A DNA stretch of 9,793 nt, from positions 1 through 9,793 of the forward strand of contig DFRF01000056.1 in assembly GCA_002378125.1 (NCBI GenBank), in the 5' to 3' direction. The notes beneath the pieces were generated by a model. That model was given only the letters and a program-made list of their open reading frames with translations, did no database searches and had not been told where the DNA came from. The position numbers and the translations under genes were made by a program. This DNA comes from Rhodospirillaceae bacterium UBA3470. Its GTDB lineage: Bacteria; Pseudomonadota; Alphaproteobacteria; Rhodospirillales; Casp-alpha2. Below, one piece after another: positions 6,497 to 9,793 of this stretch. Position 1 is the stretch's first letter; each line of letters begins with the position of its first letter.

Positions 6497-7444
6497 ATGA
6501 ACTGCGTCTTGGCCTTTCTGGGCCGACACGCCATGACTGCCATGGTCGCTGGCGTTTTTATTGGGCTTTTGGTGCCGCCATTGGCGACGCTCATGCGGCC
6601 GTTATTGGCACCGTCCGTTTGGCTGCTGCTGGTGGTCAGCCTGCTCCGCGTCGACACCCGCGAGGGATTGGCTCACCTCAGTCGGCCGGGGCGTCTGGTG
6701 GTGCTGTTGTTCTGTTTCCTGGTGGTTCTTCCGGTCGGCATGCAAGGCCTGTTGAGCCTGACGCCGTTGCCGCCCGGCCTTATTGGCGCGATGGTTCTGG
6801 CTGCCGGGTCGTCCGTTTTGATCTCGACACCAACCTTCGCGCTGCTGATGGGCTTGGATGGCGCGATCATTTTGCTGGTTATGCTGGGTACAACGTTGCT
6901 CATGCCGGTAACCTTGCCGACAGTGGCTTTGGTTTTGTTGGGGCTGGAGCTGGAAATGAGCTCCTGGGAGCTCATGGGCCGACTAGTATTGTTGGTGGGG
7001 TCCGCGGTCATCTTCTCGATGGTGAGTCGCAAGGTCATCGGCAAGGTGCGACTGAAGGTGCGGGGCGAGGTTTTGGACGGCGCGGCAGTGGTGACTTTGA
7101 TCATCTTCGCCATCGCCATCATGGACGGCCTCGCCGCGCGCCTGATGGCGGAGCCGAGTTTCGTCCTGTTCGTCATTGCCGCGAGCTTTGCCGTCTACAC
7201 GGGATTGTTAATCGCCACGGCGGCTGTGCTTGCCATAATAGTGCCGCAATGGGGCCGCAGGATAAACCTCAGCGTCGGCCTTGCGTCCGGGGCGCGGAAC
7301 CTGGGAGTGATTTTGGCGGTGATGCCCGCCAACGCGGATTCGGACATGTTGCTGTATTTCGCCGCTGGGCAGTTTCCCATCTACATCATGCCCGCCGTGT
7401 TGAAGCCAATCATGTTGCGACTGGTTGGCCGGAAGACCACATGA
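6497..7444 (+). CDS. Bile acid:sodium symporter (BASS)-like membrane transporter
   Basis: The 315-residue product is almost entirely hydrophobic, with about nine or ten predicted membrane helices (roughly 10-33, 38-51, 66-87, 92-118, 122-150, 158-180, 194-214, 220-250, 260-280, 285-312). S-G-A-R-N-L-G-V at 264-271 matches the G-x-R-N-x-G motif in the crossover region of BASS and ACR3-type sodium-coupled transporters, and the length fits that family. It should be an inner-membrane solute carrier; substrate (organic anion, bile-acid-like molecule, or pantoate/pyruvate-like acid) is not readable. The ATG at 6497 follows GAGGTGG (6484-6490) with a six-base spacer. Its TGA at 7442-7444 comes just before the DUF3750 gene, so it heads a rightward operon. 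A long GC-rich open frame in another register (6460-7461) is a shadow. Confidence 0.75.
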   Translation: MNCVLAFLGRHAMTAMVAGVFIGLLVPPLATLMRPLLAPSVWLLLVVSLLRVDTREGLAHLSRPGRLVVLLFCFLVVLPVGMQGLLSLTPLPPGLIGAMVLAAGSSVLISTPTFALLMGLDGAIILLVMLGTTLLMPVTLPTVALVLLGLELEMSSWELMGRLVLLVGSAVIFSMVSRKVIGKVRLKVRGEVLDGAAVVTLIIFAIAIMDGLAARLMAEPSFVLFVIAASFAVYTGLLIATAAVLAIIVPQWGRRINLSVGLASGARNLGVILAVMPANADSDMLLYFAAGQFPIYIMPAVLKPIMLRLVGRKTT

Positions 7445-7466
7445 AGGGTTGGTATGGATAAAAGGG

Positions 7467-8216
7467 ATGAGATGGTGGCGAGGCAAGAATTTTTGGCGGA
7501 AGGTGATCCCCGTCATGGTGTTGGCGGTGATGATTGCCAAGTTCGGCATTTGTCATTCCATGGCTGATTGGAAGACCGCTAGTCGGGCCTCTGCCGGTAT
7601 CGCCCCCGACCCCGCAACCCATCGCGAGGCCATCGTCCAGGTTTACGGCGCCCGCGCCTTCGGCTGGCGCGGTTATTTTGGTGTTCACACTTGGGTCGCC
7701 GTGAAGCCGACCAACGCCGCGGATTTCACAGTCTACGAGGTGATCGGCTGGCAGGTGCGCCGTGGCGCGCCGGCGGTTTATATCTCCAATCGTCCGGCCG
7801 ACGGTCGCTGGTTCGACGCTATGCCGGAAATCCTGGCCGACGTGCGCGGCGAGGGAGTGGATAAGATGATCCAACGTATCGACCGGGCCGCGCGGACATA
7901 TCGCTACAAGGATGAATACCGGGCCTGGCCTGGCCCCAACTCAAACACCTTTGTTGCCCAAATCGCACGCGAGGTGCCGGAGTTGAAACTGGAATTGCCG
8001 CCGACTGCTATCGGCAAGGATTATCTGTTGGATGGCGCCGTGTTCTCGAAGACGCCAAGTGGTACCGGCTATCAATTCTCTCTGGGCGGTCTGCTTGGCC
8101 TCATGGTAGGGCGCGAGGAAGGGATGGAACTGAATATCCTCGGGCTGATTTTCGGCATTGACCCCCTGGGCCCGGCGATCAAACTTCCCATGGCTGGACG
8201 TATCGGCGGAACCTGA
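7467..8216 (+). CDS. DUF3750 family protein with N-terminal signal/anchor
   Basis: The 249-residue protein matches my memory of DUF3750, a family of unknown function. The N-terminus is basic and aromatic (M-R-W-W-R-G-K, F-W-R-K), then hydrophobic (V-I-P-V-M-V-L-A-V-M-I-A), as in an uncleaved anchor or signal peptide, so the body is probably periplasmic. Conserved-looking blocks are F-G-V-H74-T-W-V-A-V-K, W-P-G-P-N-S-N-T-F (154-162), and P-P-T-A-I-G-K-D-Y-L (178-187). A glycine-rich hydrophobic stretch (G-G-L-L-G-L-M-V-G, near 207-215) may be membrane-associated. The start is uncertain: the frame is open from ATG 7425, which would overlap the transporter, and 7467 is preferred because the basic-hydrophobic signal begins there, although its ribosome-binding site is poor. 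It lies 22 bases after the transporter and 18 before the DjlA-type gene. No function is claimed. Confidence 0.8.
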   Translation: MRWWRGKNFWRKVIPVMVLAVMIAKFGICHSMADWKTASRASAGIAPDPATHREAIVQVYGARAFGWRGYFGVHTWVAVKPTNAADFTVYEVIGWQVRRGAPAVYISNRPADGRWFDAMPEILADVRGEGVDKMIQRIDRAARTYRYKDEYRAWPGPNSNTFVAQIAREVPELKLELPPTAIGKDYLLDGAVFSKTPSGTGYQFSLGGLLGLMVGREEGMELNILGLIFGIDPLGPAIKLPMAGRIGGT

Positions 8217-8234
8217 GGATATAGAGAGGCGATC

Positions 8235-8996
8235 ATGAGCATTTGGGGGAAGGTCATCGGGGGTGTTGCCGGGTTCGCCATGGGTGGGCCCTTGGGCGGG
8301 ATCATGGGCGCCGTTGCTGGTCATGCCGTGGACAAGATCAAGGCACAGGAGGCGGGCGAGGGGCCATCGACCTTTAGGGGCTACGGCCCGGACGCCCGTC
8401 AGGTCGTATTCACTACCGCAATCATCGTACTGTCAGCGAAGATGGCGAAGGCCGACGGCCAGGTGACCGCCGACGAGATCGCCACCTTCAAACGCATCTT
8501 CCAAATTCCCGACGACGAACAGCAGGCCGTGGCCAAGGTCTGGGGCGAGGCGAAAAACGACACCGCCGGATACGAGCCCTACGCGCGCCAGATCGCCAGC
8601 CTGTTTGCGAACGAGTCCCAGGTGTTGGAGGAGCTGTTGGGCGCCCTGTTCCACATCGCCAAGGCCGACGGTGTCATGCATGCCGAAGAGATGAAGATGC
8701 TCGCGAATGTCGCTATAATTTTCGGCTTTGACGCGCATGCGTTCGAGCGCATCAAGCACATCCACATGGGCGCCGAGGGGATGGACGAGAACGACCCCTA
8801 TGAGATTCTGGAGATCGACCGTTTGGCCAGCGATGACCAGGTCAAGGCCAAGTACCGCGCCCTAATCCGCGAGAACCACCCGGACGTCCTTATGGCCAAG
8901 GGTGTGCCCCAGGAATTCATCGACCTCGCCAACAGGAAGATGGCCGTCATCAATGCCGCCTACGACCGCATCGAGAAGGAGCGGGAGTTTAAGTGA
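8235..8996 (+). CDS. djlA: DjlA-type co-chaperone with TerB and J domains
   Basis: The 253-residue protein has three parts. Residues 1-33 are a glycine-rich hydrophobic segment (G-G-V-A-G-F, G-G-P-L-G-G, G-A-V-A-G) resembling the N-terminal membrane segment of DjlA. Residues about 55-175 form a TerB-like helical domain with two copies of A-K-A-D-G-x-V/x (71-77 and 142-148), each followed by an acidic helix. Residues about 187-250 are a C-terminal J domain (D-P-Y-E-I-L-E-I-D) with the H-P-D motif at 215-217, which stimulates DnaK ATPase. Architecture and length fit DjlA, an inner-membrane DnaK co-chaperone with a cytosolic J domain. ATG follows GAGAGG. Its stop overlaps the amidase start by four bases (GTGA), so the two are probably translationally coupled. 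Confidence 0.88.
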   Translation: MSIWGKVIGGVAGFAMGGPLGGIMGAVAGHAVDKIKAQEAGEGPSTFRGYGPDARQVVFTTAIIVLSAKMAKADGQVTADEIATFKRIFQIPDDEQQAVAKVWGEAKNDTAGYEPYARQIASLFANESQVLEELLGALFHIAKADGVMHAEEMKMLANVAIIFGFDAHAFERIKHIHMGAEGMDENDPYEILEIDRLASDDQVKAKYRALIRENHPDVLMAKGVPQEFIDLANRKMAVINAAYDRIEKEREFK

Positions 8997-9667
8997 GCAG
9001 CCAAGTCACGGATCATCCCTCTCCCAACTTTGGTGCGCGGCCCGACGGTATCGTCATCGACATGCTGGTGATCCATTACACCGGAATGCGTACGGGTGCG
9101 ACAGCGCTAAAATGGTTGTGCGATCCGGCGGCGGAGGTCAGCGCCCACTACCTTATTGAGGAAGATGGTCGACTGTTTCGTCTGGTGGACGAAGCCGAGC
9201 GAGCCTGGCACGCCGGCGCAGGGTTGTGGCGGGGCGACAGCAATATCAACGATCGTTCTATCGGTATAGAGCTGGTCAACCCGGGACACGAGTACGGCTA
9301 CCGGCCGTTTCCGGCCGCCCAGATGGCGGCATTGATTGGTTTGGCGGGGGACATCCTGGCACGCCATCCCATCCCGGCGCAGAATGTGGTCGGGCATTCT
9401 GACGTGGCGCCGATGCGGAAGCAGGATCCGGGGGAGCTGTTCGATTGGCGTGCGCTGGCGGCAGCGGGGATCGGCGCTTGGCCAGACGCGCCGGGTGACG
9501 GCGAGGCCGGCGACGTGGGCGCCCTGTTGACGGAGATTGGTTATGATACCAACGACCTTGAGCTGGCACTCGTCGCATTCCAGCGGCGCTATCTGCCGGC
9601 GCGGGTGGACGGGCAATTGGACGCGGACGTTCTCAACCAACTTGCCGCCGTCGCGGCCTTGAATTAG
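8993..9667 (+). CDS. N-acetylmuramoyl-L-alanine amidase, AmiD/AmpD type with peptidoglycan-binding tail
   Basis: This 224-residue zinc amidase should cleave the MurNAc-L-Ala bond in (anhydro)muropeptides. The amidase_2 domain (about 20-160) shows the zinc ligands H28 (V-I-H-Y-T), H135 (V-G-H-S-D) and D145 (K-Q-D-P-G), plus E93 in S-I-G-I-E-L-V-N-P-G. S-A-H-Y-L, A-W-H-A-G, W-R-G and G-I-G-A-W-P-D-A also match E. coli AmiD as I remember it. Residues about 174-220 (G-A-L-L-T-E-I-G-Y, A-F-Q-R-R-Y, D-G-Q-L-D) look like a PG_binding_1 domain. No signal peptide or lipobox is visible, so a cytoplasmic, AmpD-like recycling role is possible despite the AmiD layout. The start is GTG, overlapping the DjlA stop as GTGA, with GGGAG five bases ahead. 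rnpB follows directly. Confidence 0.9.
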   Translation: MSSQVTDHPSPNFGARPDGIVIDMLVIHYTGMRTGATALKWLCDPAAEVSAHYLIEEDGRLFRLVDEAERAWHAGAGLWRGDSNINDRSIGIELVNPGHEYGYRPFPAAQMAALIGLAGDILARHPIPAQNVVGHSDVAPMRKQDPGELFDWRALAAAGIGAWPDAPGDGEAGDVGALLTEIGYDTNDLELALVAFQRRYLPARVDGQLDADVLNQLAAVAALN

Positions 9668-9670
9668 TCT

Positions 9671-9793
9671 CCTCCTCGCCAGACGGTCGGATGACCGCCT
9701 TTGTTCTCGGACGGGGGAGGAAAGTCCGGGCTCCACGGGAACACGGTGCCGGGTAACGCCCGGCGGGGGCGACCCCAGGGAAAGTGCCACAGA
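9671..9793 (+). ncRNA. rnpB: RNase P RNA, 5' part (cut by window edge)
   Basis: The sequence shows the bacterial type A RNase P RNA hallmarks in order. A 5' segment C-C-A-G-A-C precedes CGGTC-GGAT-GACCG. The universal GAGGAAAGTCCGGGCTCC region begins at 9717 (5' strand of P4 and the adjoining junction). GCCGGGTAACGCCCGGC hairpin and GGGGGCGACCCC hairpin follow, and then the conserved CAGGGAAAGTGCCACAGA region reaches the window end. This RNA is the catalytic subunit that matures tRNA 5' ends. The 5' end is approximate, since P1 pairs with the 3' end, which is not in the window. It starts within a few bases of the amidase stop, so its promoter must overlap that gene unless it is processed from the same transcript. 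The long antisense open frame here is a shadow. Confidence 0.95.

Noticed and set aside
6460..7461. 333-residue rightward open frame in another register over the transporter.
   Set aside because: Rich in G, R, H and A with no domain logic; the 6497-7444 frame has membrane helices, the BASS motif and a good ribosome-binding site.
9642..9670. Possible rnpB promoter TTGCCG-N17-TAGTCT.
   Set aside because: The -10 match is weak and its start point would fall inside the expected first helix of the RNA.
9107..9790. 227-residue antisense open frame over the amidase and rnpB.
   Set aside because: It runs through the RNase P RNA and is antisense to a clear amidase; composition is typical of a GC-rich shadow frame.
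1..9793. CRISPR arrays, tRNA genes, insertion sequences, integrase or attachment sites, toxin-antitoxin or phage-defence genes.
   Set aside because: Read through both strands; no regularly spaced repeats, tRNA-like cloverleaf, transposase/integrase motifs or terminal repeats were seen.

Overview
The window looks like chromosomal DNA of an alphaproteobacterium, probably Rhodospirillales-like. Coding DNA is GC-rich, Shine-Dalgarno sites are strong, and GTG starts occur. The right end has an AmiD-type amidase directly followed by a bacterial RNase P RNA (rnpB), with a DjlA-type gene and a DUF3750 gene upstream. This assignment is inferred from protein style and gene order; no search was run.

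The left part (1-5200) is metabolic. The C-terminal tail of a membrane protein ends at 83. It converges, one base apart, on a leftward operon (2251 down to 85) of a glutathione S-transferase, an arylformamidase-like alpha/beta hydrolase and a 2-hydroxychromene-2-carboxylate isomerase / kappa-GST-like protein. A 437-bp divergent promoter region (2252-2688) separates this operon from a rightward D-2-hydroxyacid dehydrogenase. That gene faces a leftward FAD-dependent oxidoreductase of the L-2-hydroxyglutarate oxidase type. Between the two lies a 340-bp gap holding a small interrupted reading frame.

The middle (5201-6496) looks like decaying DNA. A class II aldolase/adducin-family gene is broken by an in-frame TAA and then by a one-base frameshift. 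Poorly coding flanks and a nested hairpin follow, just upstream of the next operon.

The right part (6497-9793) is a compact rightward cluster: a bile-acid:sodium-symporter-like transporter, a DUF3750 protein, a TerB + J-domain (DjlA-type) co-chaperone, a zinc amidase that overlaps the DjlA stop by four bases (GTGA), and then the 5' part of rnpB, cut by the window edge.

No clearly new defence, mobile or RNA system is visible. The items most worth a second look are the glutathione-linked catabolic operon with unknown substrate, the D/L 2-hydroxyacid gene pair beside a decaying aldolase, the DUF3750 gene tied to cell-envelope genes, and the nested hairpin ahead of the transporter operon.
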